NCBI GenBank assembly: GCA_002305335.1
Contig: DBQR01000001.1
Span: forward strand, 1,648 to 32,516
Direction of reading: 5' to 3'
From: Clostridiales bacterium UBA1389
GTDB taxonomy: Bacteria; Bacillota; Clostridia; Oscillospirales; CAG-382
Length of the DNA stretch: 30,869 nucleotides
Shown: positions 8,078-15,054 of the stretch, piece after piece
Layout of the letters: the number at the start of each line of letters is the position of its first letter
How positions within the stretch are numbered: position 1 is the stretch's first letter
The notes under the pieces: generated by a model
The model's input: the letters and a program-made list of their open reading frames with translations, nothing else
Databases searched by the model: none
Told to the model about the DNA's origin: nothing
Made by a program: the position numbers and the translations under genes

Positions 8078-9004
8078 TTAATAGCCGTTTTGCTTTTTGT
8101 ACTGGTGATAAAACTCCAGCCCGTCAAAGCCCCCGTCGCCTTCGTCAAGGTCGTTTATACCGACAACAACCCCGCCCTTCAGCCTGGATTTCCTCCCCGC
8201 AAGCATTATGCGGATTGAGTCGCACATGCTCTTAACTGTGGCAAGCCGGGATTTGTCCCCTTCAAAGTAATCGCAGACCCGGTTCAGCATAGCCTCATAG
8301 ACCCTGCCCGAATCGATTTTATAAACAAAGGTGGTTTTTTTGCATACAACCACCGCGGTGGAGGGCTGCCAGCCCTTTTTGGATATATGATAATATGCCG
8401 CAGCGCCGTTTTCAAAGAGTACCCTGTAGGAATCCGCTTCGAAATCTTCCACGGAATTTGAGCCGACAAACCGGGTTGACACCGGATTTATGTCCCCCAT
8501 AAAGCCCAATATTTCCTCCACGGCGTGGATTGCATAGTTGAATTCGTCAACGCCCACGGTGGCGGTTAATGAAATTATATCCTCGGATTTTGCGTTACCG
8601 AAGAAGTTATCATGCTCATAGGTGTAACGCATGGCGGAGGTGCCTAATATAACCTTTCCCTCGGCTGCCCATTTTTCAATGGTCTGAATATCCTTCAGAT
8701 TTCCCACAAGGGGCTTGTCGATAAAAACGGGTACCCCCGATTCCGCAAAGGGTTTGGCAAGCTCAATATGCCTGTCCCAGTCGCAGGACTGGATAAAAGC
8801 CACATCAATATGTTTTGCCATTTCGTAAAGATCAGAATAACGCTTTTCAAGACCGTATTTCTGAATAAAAGTCTCAACGTCCTTGTCGGTACGGAAACCG
8901 TCGTTGTAAATGGCGGTATATCTTGCCCGGTCGCCCTTCAGGAGTATTTCCGCAAAGGAAGGGGCGTGGGAGGTATCGATATTTACAGTTCCGATTCTTA
9001 ACAT
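8078..9004 (-). CDS. Gfo/Idh/MocA family oxidoreductase
   Basis: A 308-residue NAD(P)-dependent oxidoreductase-like protein. The fold is indicated by an N-terminal beta strand (LRIGTV), a helix, KRYSDLYEMAKHIDVAFIQS, and VPVFIDKPLV, where D96-K97-P98 matches the family's EKP motif and K97 is the expected catalytic lysine. The second half (about 120-300) is the mixed alpha/beta domain. The usual glycine-rich GxGxxG loop is replaced by GTVNIDTSHA, so cofactor binding may be altered. The substrate is unknown; family members act on sugars and inositols. The start ATG is preceded by AAAGGAAG. It is a single gene between its own promoter and the shared terminator. Confidence 0.85.
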   Translation of the reverse strand: MLRIGTVNIDTSHAPSFAEILLKGDRARYTAIYNDGFRTDKDVETFIQKYGLEKRYSDLYEMAKHIDVAFIQSCDWDRHIELAKPFAESGVPVFIDKPLVGNLKDIQTIEKWAAEGKVILGTSAMRYTYEHDNFFGNAKSEDIISLTATVGVDEFNYAIHAVEEILGFMGDINPVSTRFVGSNSVEDFEADSYRVLFENGAAAYYHISKKGWQPSTAVVVCKKTTFVYKIDSGRVYEAMLNRVCDYFEGDKSRLATVKSMCDSIRIMLAGRKSRLKGGVVVGINDLDEGDGGFDGLEFYHQYKKQNGY

Positions 9005-9036
9005 ATCATTACTTCCTTTTAATTTGGTGTATCGTC

Positions 9037-9065
9037 AGTTTACCACCTCCGATTTAAAAAGTCAA
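9037..9065 (-). promoter_or_regulatory. SigA promoter of the Gfo/Idh/MocA gene
   Basis: On the - strand: -35 TTGACT (complement of 9060-9065), a 17-base spacer, -10 TAAACT (complement of 9037-9042), about 33 bases before the start codon. It begins immediately after the spoIIE stop codon. Confidence 0.75.
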
Positions 9066-9067
9066 CA

Positions 9068-11191
9068 TTAAAAAGCCCTTATAACGCAAACCGACATATC
9101 GTCCCGGCAGGATAAATCCCTCCGCTCCTCAAGGATTGCCGCCGCAAAGGATGAGGCGGTTTTTTTGTCTTTGGGTAATGCAATATTGCCGTCCTTGGGT
9201 AAAACCCCGTCGGTGACCATGACCAGCCAGTCCCCCTTTTTTATCAGCAGACTGGTCTGGGTAACCTTAAGGTCGTCCACCACCCCCGCCGGGGGAGATG
9301 AGGATTCCAGCTTATAGCATTTCCCCTCCCGGTAAAGGAAGGTGGGAGCCGCTCCCGCCTTTATAAGGCAGGCGTTCCCCGACAGCCGGTCTATTTCCAG
9401 AAGGTCTATGGTGGTGTAAACCTCGTTTTTCCTTACAAGCAGAAGCTGATTCAGCATACATAAGGCTTCCTTTTTGTCCCCCCCCGCCGATATAAGCTTT
9501 TCTAAAAACATCGCCGCAAGACGGGAGGAAACCGCCGCCTCCCGTCCCGAACCCATTCCGTCGGCAAGCAGCGAATAAAACATTAAGGAATCATTTTCAA
9601 ATGTGACAATAGTGTCCCCCGAAACCGGCTCCCCCGCCTTTGAAGCCTCCGCCTTGGCGTATTCAAGCCTTATGGCGGGCAGGGTTTTCATAACCATTTC
9701 AAAGCCGCTTTCCCGGTTTATGAATTCGGGCAGGGACAGGCTTTTTCCTATAGCCTTTGACAGCCGTTCCCGTATTTCCGCCCCGGAACACTTAATTTCA
9801 TTTATGTCTATACCGTAAACCGATAGCATTATCAGCCTGCTTCCCCGCACGGTTACAAGGGAAAAGGGGATTTCCATCCTTTTAAGCTCGCCTGACGCCT
9901 TTTTTGAAAGCTCCCGGTTTGTTATATTTTCCTCCTCGGCTTTTTCCCCCGCGCTGCACAAAAGCCTTGCCATGGAATTATAGCCTTCGGTCAGAAGCTT
10001 TGCCTCCCTTTCCCCTTCGGCCTTTTTTGCTCTTCCCAAAGACAAAGCCTGTCCGGTAAGCACGTCGGTTTTAGGGCAGAAGTCGGTAAAATGCTTCGGA
10101 AGCCGGTCCTCGTTTCCTACGGCGATTTCGGTAAGATGGTTTACCAGGTCATACTTGTCCAGCGGGCATTTGCTGCCGCAGAGCCGGCATTTGTTGCAGA
10201 GGGAAAACAGACAGCTTTTCAGCGATGAGGAAATATCGGCTTTGCTGACAACCGGCAGATTATCGGTATAAAACACCTCCGAAAGGGTGGAAAAGGCAGC
10301 GGAAAGCTTTTTATAGCTTAGGGCTTTGTCTTTTTTATAGGATATTTCCCTTACAACCGGCTTAAGCCTTTTGGCCGCAATGCCGAATACCCCATACCCT
10401 AAAACCACCCAAATAAATTCCGGAAAAGCTTTTGACAGGGAAGCCAGATAAACCCCCGTCGACACCGAAAGGGAGGCGGAATAAAAAAGAGCAAAGGTTT
10501 TCATTTCGTCACAGAAAATGCCGTAGGCAAGCCCCCCCACGCCCAATACCGGCATATATATTACCCCGGCCGCCATTCCCGCCGCAAAGCCGCACATACC
10601 CCCGAAAAGGGCGCCCTCCCGCGCGAAGTACAGCGTTAAAAAGCCTCCCACCGCAAGGCAGGGGCTGAACATGCCGTAAGTAAGCACCGACGAAGCTTTA
10701 ACCCCGATATAAACCCACCCCAATGCGGAAATTTCCCGCATGGGCTTTTTCCCTTTAAGGTTAAAGGATAAAAGCAGGGTAAACAGAGGAAGAATTGAAA
10801 ACACACAGCAAACCCGCATGGCTGATTCAAAGAGCACGTTCCTCTGGGTGAATTCCCATAAAGCCATGGAAACCGTGACTGTTATGGCGGTAAACAGCTT
10901 CACCCACAGCGCATTCCCTTTTTTTCGCCTGAAAGCCAGCCATCTTATGCCGAAGGCTACCATGGAAAGGAGCACCCGATATAAACCCCTTTCCCCGAAA
11001 ACAAGGCCGGAGGCAAAAAGGCCGGCAAATATGGGGAACAGATTGTCGCTGCACCCGCACATCAAAGCAAACCCGAAGGGATATACCCCGCTTTTCGCCT
11101 CCGCCAGTGACAGTAAAAAGGAAAATCCCCCCCAAAAAACAGAGGTTATCGATTTCTTTGCCCTGCTTTCCTTAATCCTTTCGATAAGCAT
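9068..11191 (-). CDS. spoIIE: Stage II sporulation protein E, PP2C-type phosphatase
   Basis: SpoIIE dephosphorylates the anti-anti-sigma factor SpoIIAA to activate SigmaF in the forespore, and takes part in polar septation. Residues about 15-275 are a multi-pass membrane region of roughly ten hydrophobic helices. Residues 300-480 are the linker/FtsZ-interaction region, with a cysteine cluster at C327, C332, C335, C338 and C342. The C-terminal PP2C domain (about 500-707) carries the metal-binding aspartates in ADGMGSG (D544), TDGV (D661) and RDDMSV (D697-D698). At 707 residues it is shorter than the B. subtilis protein (827), mainly in the N-terminal and linker parts. Its promoter resembles a Spo0A-activated one. 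This gene is the best evidence that the organism forms endospores. Confidence 0.96.
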   Translation of the reverse strand: MLIERIKESRAKKSITSVFWGGFSFLLSLAEAKSGVYPFGFALMCGCSDNLFPIFAGLFASGLVFGERGLYRVLLSMVAFGIRWLAFRRKKGNALWVKLFTAITVTVSMALWEFTQRNVLFESAMRVCCVFSILPLFTLLLSFNLKGKKPMREISALGWVYIGVKASSVLTYGMFSPCLAVGGFLTLYFAREGALFGGMCGFAAGMAAGVIYMPVLGVGGLAYGIFCDEMKTFALFYSASLSVSTGVYLASLSKAFPEFIWVVLGYGVFGIAAKRLKPVVREISYKKDKALSYKKLSAAFSTLSEVFYTDNLPVVSKADISSSLKSCLFSLCNKCRLCGSKCPLDKYDLVNHLTEIAVGNEDRLPKHFTDFCPKTDVLTGQALSLGRAKKAEGEREAKLLTEGYNSMARLLCSAGEKAEEENITNRELSKKASGELKRMEIPFSLVTVRGSRLIMLSVYGIDINEIKCSGAEIRERLSKAIGKSLSLPEFINRESGFEMVMKTLPAIRLEYAKAEASKAGEPVSGDTIVTFENDSLMFYSLLADGMGSGREAAVSSRLAAMFLEKLISAGGDKKEALCMLNQLLLVRKNEVYTTIDLLEIDRLSGNACLIKAGAAPTFLYREGKCYKLESSSPPAGVVDDLKVTQTSLLIKKGDWLVMVTDGVLPKDGNIALPKDKKTASSFAAAILEERRDLSCRDDMSVCVIRAF

Positions 11192-11226
11192 TTACAAACC
11201 GTCCTTTTTGCCTTTTAAGTGTTGGC

Positions 11227-11260
11227 ATTATAATACGGCGGCAATAAAAGGATTGTCGAA
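11227..11260 (-). promoter_or_regulatory. Spo0A-type promoter of spoIIE with an exact 0A box
   Basis: On the - strand there is a perfect -10 TATAAT (complement of 11227-11232) but no -35 at 17 bases. Instead TTCGACA, the exact reverse complement of the 0A-box consensus TGTCGAA (11254-11260), lies 21 bases upstream. Within it TCGACA matches the -35 consensus at 5 of 6 bases. A -35-like element overlapping a 0A box at 21-22 bp spacing is the known arrangement of Spo0A-activated SigA promoters such as B. subtilis spoIIE and spoIIG. The ATG lies about 35 bases downstream of the -10, with AAAGGA as ribosome binding site. Confidence 0.75.
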
Positions 11261-11327
11261 GGGGGAGGTGGGTTTTGGTGTTTTTTATTGTTGTTTTGAC
11301 GGCGGAGGGAAAAAGGGGTTAAAATCT

Positions 11328-12614
11328 TTATAATAATGACGCCGGTGAGCGGTTTATGGTGGAATTTATTACCGTAAGGTTCTGGTTGTTTTCCCGGTTA
11401 AGGTTCCAGTACAAAGCCCCCTTCAGACCGTAGGCGGGCAAAAGCTGAAGCTTCGCCTGGATGGACCTGGCGTCCTCGAACCAGACCACATGGCGGTTAC
11501 CGTTTTTGGTGTAGTAGAAAAAGGGAGCCATGGCGTTTTCGTCGTACATTATTTCCGAACCCATACTTATGGCAAGGTCAACCGCCTGACGGGTGGAAAG
11601 GGAGGTGGCCACCGATTCCCCCTTTACAAAGGGGAGGGTAAAGTCATAGCCGTAGTTGGATATTCCCTCAAAAATTTTCGACGGGTCAATCCGGGTTATG
11701 GCGTATTCCAGAACCTGACGCATATTGGGTATGGGGGAAACCGCAAGGGGGGGACCGAAGGTATAACCCCATTCATAGGTCATTACCAGTACCGCGTTGG
11801 CCGCTTCCCCCAAACCCTTGTAATCATGCCCTTCGTAAAGGGTCCCCGGCTGGTCGTCGGAAATCTTGGGGGCAAGGGCAACTATCACCCCGTAACCCAA
11901 GGGATTTAACCGGCTCCGCATAAAGGAAATGAATTCCACGTATTTCGGGGCGTTTTCCCTCCCTAAAAACTCGAAATCCACATCAAGGGCATAATAACCC
12001 TTAGCCTGCATTGTGGCAAGGAGGTTGTTGAAAAGCACCTCCCAGAGGTTGCGGTTGTTTAGGATAAAGGTGGCATTTTCGGTGGAAAAGACATCGTTTT
12101 CGTCAAGGGTGGAAAGATGAAGCACCGGTCTGGTGCCGTAAACCTTTGCCCGGTTTATCATTTCCTCGTCGTTTAAGGGGATAAGCTGACCGTCAAGGGT
12201 AAAGCCGTAGGTAAAGGGCATCAGGTAATTCATAAAGGGTAAAGACAAATTCAGAAGCTGTTCGGTGATAAAGGGATAAGCATATCCTCCTAACTGGAAT
12301 GCACCCACCGGGTCCCGTTCGATGTATATTATCAGCGTCTGCCCTTCGAAAATATCCGGCCTCCCCTCAAGCAGCAGGTTGTTTTTGTAAAGCTGGTTTA
12401 GGGTGGTACCGTACTCGTTGGCGACGGATACCAAAGTGTCCCCCGGCATTACCGTATGGGTGACAGTGGGTATTGCAACCGCAACAGACTGCCCCACCGC
12501 TAACTTCTGGGGGTCGGAAACGGAGTTGTTCACCTGCAATACCTCCACCGACACTCCGTATTGATTGGCTATCGAAAACAGGGTTTCCCCCGGTTTTACT
12601 ATATGTATTATCAT
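11328..12614 (-). CDS. LysM-GH18 glycosidase, spore cortex/envelope type (SleL/YaaH-like)
   Basis: A 428-residue protein with two LysM peptidoglycan-binding modules (about 2-47, HIVKPGETLFSIANQYGVS; and 51-97, HTVMPGDTLVSVANEYGT), followed by a glycosyl hydrolase family 18 barrel (about 107-420). The catalytic strand reads YALDVDFE, with D211, D213 and the catalytic acid E215; the first Asp of the usual DxxDxDxE motif is Tyr208. This architecture is that of SleL/YaaH spore N-acetylglucosaminidases. There is no signal peptide, as expected for a protein made in the mother cell. The start at 12614 is preferred over the upstream in-frame ATG at 12629: it has GGGGTG 5 bases ahead and gives the typical MIIHIVKPGE N terminus. 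Confidence 0.88.
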   Translation of the reverse strand: MIIHIVKPGETLFSIANQYGVSVEVLQVNNSVSDPQKLAVGQSVAVAIPTVTHTVMPGDTLVSVANEYGTTLNQLYKNNLLLEGRPDIFEGQTLIIYIERDPVGAFQLGGYAYPFITEQLLNLSLPFMNYLMPFTYGFTLDGQLIPLNDEEMINRAKVYGTRPVLHLSTLDENDVFSTENATFILNNRNLWEVLFNNLLATMQAKGYYALDVDFEFLGRENAPKYVEFISFMRSRLNPLGYGVIVALAPKISDDQPGTLYEGHDYKGLGEAANAVLVMTYEWGYTFGPPLAVSPIPNMRQVLEYAITRIDPSKIFEGISNYGYDFTLPFVKGESVATSLSTRQAVDLAISMGSEIMYDENAMAPFFYYTKNGNRHVVWFEDARSIQAKLQLLPAYGLKGALYWNLNRENNQNLTVINSTINRSPASLL

Positions 12615-12669
12615 AACTACACCCCGCATATATTCGTCTTTTCCAGTTTATGCTATAAAGCATCGACGG

Positions 12670-12700
12670 GACATAAAAAAGCCGGCTTTTGCCGGCTTAA
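12670..12700 (-). terminator. Terminator after the homoserine dehydrogenase gene
   Basis: On the - strand an 8-bp stem AAGCCGGC, loop AAAA and GGCTT-ending partner arm (12679-12698) runs into TTTTTTATG. It ends the homoserine dehydrogenase transcript before the LysM-GH18 gene. Confidence 0.88.
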
Positions 12701-12716
12701 ATGTTGAAAAAGTATT

Positions 12717-13769
12717 TTAAATTACGGGGAAATTAATTCCGTAAATATCAACGGAATTTTGTAAGTTAATATCCTTCTTTATAAGGAAGGGGTTGTTTTT
12801 CAATATGGGTAGTGTTTTAAGCTTAATTGCCTCGATAATGTCCGAAAGCACGGCGGAGGCGGTGGCAAGCCCTCCTGCCCCCTGACCGTAAAATGCCACA
12901 TCCCCCACCAAATTGCCCTTAACCATAACGCAGTTGAACACCCCGTTTACCCCGTAAAGCAGGCTGTCCTTTGAAACAAGGCAGGGCTTGACAAACAGCA
13001 GGGTTTCCCCCTGTTCGTTGACTTCGGCAACGCCAAGAAGTTTTATCTTATATCCCAGTCTTGCGGCTTCGATAATGTGTTTGCTTTCTGTTTGGTCGAT
13101 TCCGGTTATTTCGGCAAGGTCATCAAGATAAAAACGGCTTCCAAAGCACACCGAAGCAAGAATGCAGATTTTCCTTGCGGTGTCATAGCCCTTTATATCG
13201 GCTTCCGGATTAACCTCCGCATAGCCCAGCCTTTTAGCGTCGGCCAAGGCTTCCTCAAAGGAAATGCCGTCGGATTCCATCCTCTCAAGGATATAATTGG
13301 TGGTGCCGTTGAGTATTCCCGCAACTTTGGTTATTTTATTGGCGGAAAGACAGTGGCAGAGGGGATGAATAAGGGGGATTCCGCCCCCGGCGGAGGCTTC
13401 GTAAAGGTAGCATACATTGTTCTGTAAAGCCGCTTCCTCCAGCTCCCTGCCGTACTTTTCCACCACCAGCTTGTTGGAAGTCACCACCGACTTCCCCGCT
13501 TTAATGCAGGCAAGGGAAAAGTCGTAAGCCGGCCTGTCGCCCCCCATGGTTTCGGCGACAACAGATATGTCTTTGTCCTCCAAGATAACGTTTATATCGC
13601 TTACCACCCGGTTTTCCAGTTCATGACCGGGAAATTTACGCTTGTCAAGGACATACTTTATATTCAGTTCTTCGCCTAAAACCGACATTATAAGGCTTTT
13701 GTTTTGCGAAACAGCATCGTACAGGCCGCCCCCCACGACACCCATTCCCATTATTGCAATGTTAATCAT
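12717..13769 (-). CDS. hom: Homoserine dehydrogenase without ACT domain
   Basis: The enzyme reduces aspartate semialdehyde to homoserine, the branch point to threonine and methionine. Residues 1-130 form the Rossmann domain with MGMGVVGGG (G8, G10, G13) and VTSNK (K100). The catalytic region has AGILNGTTNYIL, EVNPEADIKGYD (D196) and K200 in DTARK. C-terminal to that is a short domain with GQGAGGLATASAVLSD. The protein ends at 350 residues, whereas many bacterial homologues carry an extra C-terminal ACT domain (about 430 residues), so threonine inhibition through such a domain is not expected. AAAGGGAGAG precedes the ATG by 4 bases. It is separated from the aspartate kinase gene by about 12 kb and lies on the opposite strand. 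No strong promoter is visible directly upstream; readthrough from the nif3 unit is possible. Confidence 0.93.
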   Translation of the reverse strand: MINIAIMGMGVVGGGLYDAVSQNKSLIMSVLGEELNIKYVLDKRKFPGHELENRVVSDINVILEDKDISVVAETMGGDRPAYDFSLACIKAGKSVVTSNKLVVEKYGRELEEAALQNNVCYLYEASAGGGIPLIHPLCHCLSANKITKVAGILNGTTNYILERMESDGISFEEALADAKRLGYAEVNPEADIKGYDTARKICILASVCFGSRFYLDDLAEITGIDQTESKHIIEAARLGYKIKLLGVAEVNEQGETLLFVKPCLVSKDSLLYGVNGVFNCVMVKGNLVGDVAFYGQGAGGLATASAVLSDIIEAIKLKTLPILKNNPFLIKKDINLQNSVDIYGINFPVI

Positions 13770-13770
13770 A

Positions 13771-14168
13771 TTACTCTCCCTTTAAGGATTTTAATTTACA
13801 TATATATATTGACTTCCGGAGACTTTCCGCACCGCTCCGGGATGCCACGGCTATTTTGTACCAGTGTCCCGGCACAAGGTCCTTCTTCGGTATGGTTATA
13901 ATGTAATCGGTTAATTCGGTGTTCTTGTACACGATTACCGAATCCGGCAACGACGCTTCGCTTTCGCTGTACAGGTATAAAGGGAGCTGCCGGAAAGGGT
14001 TTCTATACCCGGCAGATGGCGGAGTATTCCGTCGCAGTCGGGTAACGTGATTGAATTACCCCCGTTCACATCTCCTGCTATATAGGATTTAGCATCAGCA
14101 TTCAGGGGGGTAAATGAAACAAGTAAAAACAATGCGGCTATGATTGTATGGGCTGACCTTGCTTTATT
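13771..14168 (-). pseudogene. Remnant of a secreted protein gene with a dockerin-like repeat
   Basis: The 399 bases between the hom and nif3 genes hold protein-like sequence in two frames. From just after the nif3 stop, one frame reads a signal-peptide-like core (HTIIAALFLLVSFTPLNADA) and then a dockerin/EF-hand-like segment, GDVNGGNSITLPDCDGILR then HLPGIETLSG, stopping at 13935. No ATG, GTG or TTG precedes the signal core; the only candidate is a TTG inside it at 14132. The frame two bases on then reads coherently from about 14000 to a stop at 13771 and includes LYLYSESEASLPDSVIVYKN, ITIPKKDLVPGHWYKIAV and ASRSGAESL. The simplest reading is one exported protein that lost its start and acquired a frameshift, or a fusion of two gene scraps. 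I see no intact small gene here. Confidence 0.6.
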
Positions 14169-14936
14169 TTAATCAGCGTAGGTATAAACCTCTCCGCAGT
14201 CGAAATATTTCGCTTCGATTCCAAGTTCATTCCTAATCTTCTCCGCCACAAGCTTCATGCCCTCCCTTTCGCTCCCCACATGGCCTAATACAAGCATTGC
14301 CATGTTATGTCCCAGCTGGGAAGCGTCCCGGACAAACTCGCAGCTCTTCCATTCGCAAACCTCACCGCAGATTGAAATGTCCGCCTTTCCCTTCTTAAGG
14401 GGAAGGTGGCATCCGTCCCCGCAGGCGCCAAGAAATAATGAAAGCCTTGCTGCCGGAAAATCGGACTTTCCCACAATCTTGACGTGCTTTGTGCCGGTTT
14501 TTGATTCTATAAGCTCTGCCAGTTCAGCGGGAGTCATTGGTTTTTCAAGGGTATAAAACCGATGCTGTGTATAATTATACTTTAGCCCGAGGGCTGACAA
14601 AAACCCTTCGTGGATAATATCCGGCTCTATTTTATGGGCGTGGTCGTGATAGCGGATAACCGTCATGCCGGTGGAGTCTATAAGAGCTCTTTTTTCTGTT
14701 TCTATTTCGGAGTTGTCGAAATTATCGAAATGGTCGTGGTAAGTGGGCTCATGGGTTATAAGCACATCCGCCCCCCATTTGTGGGAAGCCTTTATAACCT
14801 CCGGCGTGGCGATAAAGCATACCGCCGCCTTTTTAACCGCCCTGTTTTTATCCCCCGCCTTAACGGTATCCACAGTGGGGTTTACCCTTTCCGATGCAAA
14901 TCCGATTATACCTTCCAACAGTTCCAAAGCCGTCAT
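14169..14936 (-). CDS. Nif3-like dinuclear metal-centre protein
   Basis: A 255-residue protein of the NIF3/YqfO/YbgI family, widely conserved metalloproteins that form toroidal hexamers, with no settled physiological role (GTP cyclohydrolase I type 2 is a frequent but doubtful label). Visible features are an N-terminal helix, CFIATPEVI, the metal-ligand stretch DVLITHEPTYHDHFDNF, and the C-terminal motif LVLGHVGSEREGM with a metal-binding His and Glu. The first motif is HEPTYHDH where most family members have HHP, so this is a divergent branch. The ATG at 14936 is preferred over 14948, because GGTGG lies 5 bases ahead of it and nothing like a ribosome site precedes the longer start. It has its own promoter. 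Confidence 0.85.
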   Translation of the reverse strand: MTALELLEGIIGFASERVNPTVDTVKAGDKNRAVKKAAVCFIATPEVIKASHKWGADVLITHEPTYHDHFDNFDNSEIETEKRALIDSTGMTVIRYHDHAHKIEPDIIHEGFLSALGLKYNYTQHRFYTLEKPMTPAELAELIESKTGTKHVKIVGKSDFPAARLSLFLGACGDGCHLPLKKGKADISICGEVCEWKSCEFVRDASQLGHNMAMLVLGHVGSEREGMKLVAEKIRNELGIEAKYFDCGEVYTYAD

Positions 14937-14964
14937 AACATCCACCATTCTGAATTATGGAATA

Positions 14965-14993
14965 ATAATACCATACAAATAATAAATATTCAA
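14965..14993 (-). promoter_or_regulatory. SigA promoter of the nif3-like gene
   Basis: On the - strand: -35 TTGAAT (complement of 14988-14993), a 17-base spacer, -10 TATTAT (complement of 14965-14970). The surroundings are AT-rich, which lowers certainty, but spacing and position are right. Confidence 0.6.
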
Positions 14994-15004
14994 TATTAAT
15001 TTGC

Positions 15005-15046
15005 CGTAAAAACAAAAAGCCCTCCCTTTCGGGGAAGGCAGGCTTT
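15005..15046 (-). terminator. Terminator after the Ser/Glu-rich lipoprotein gene
   Basis: On the - strand AAAGCC (complement of 15041-15046) pairs with GGCTTT (complement of 15017-15022). An inner, imperfect GC-rich stem of CTTCCCC and GGGAG type lies between them, and the tail is TTTTTGTTTTTA. Confidence 0.8.
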
Positions 15047-15054
15047 GTTATTGC

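Noticed and set aside
12664..12681. CGGGACATAAAAAAG shared exactly with about 30799-30813
   Set aside because: Both copies flank hairpin terminators on the same side, but a 15-base match with an A-run is not significant on its own in this window; no further copies were found.
13798..13815. TATATATAT-rich stretch as a hom promoter
   Set aside because: No acceptable -35 at 16-18 bases; the low-complexity run makes -10-like hexamers uninformative.
14714..14720. Second exact TGTCGAA (Spo0A-box consensus)
   Set aside because: It lies inside the nif3-like coding sequence, with no promoter next to it; a 7-base match is expected by chance in 30 kb.
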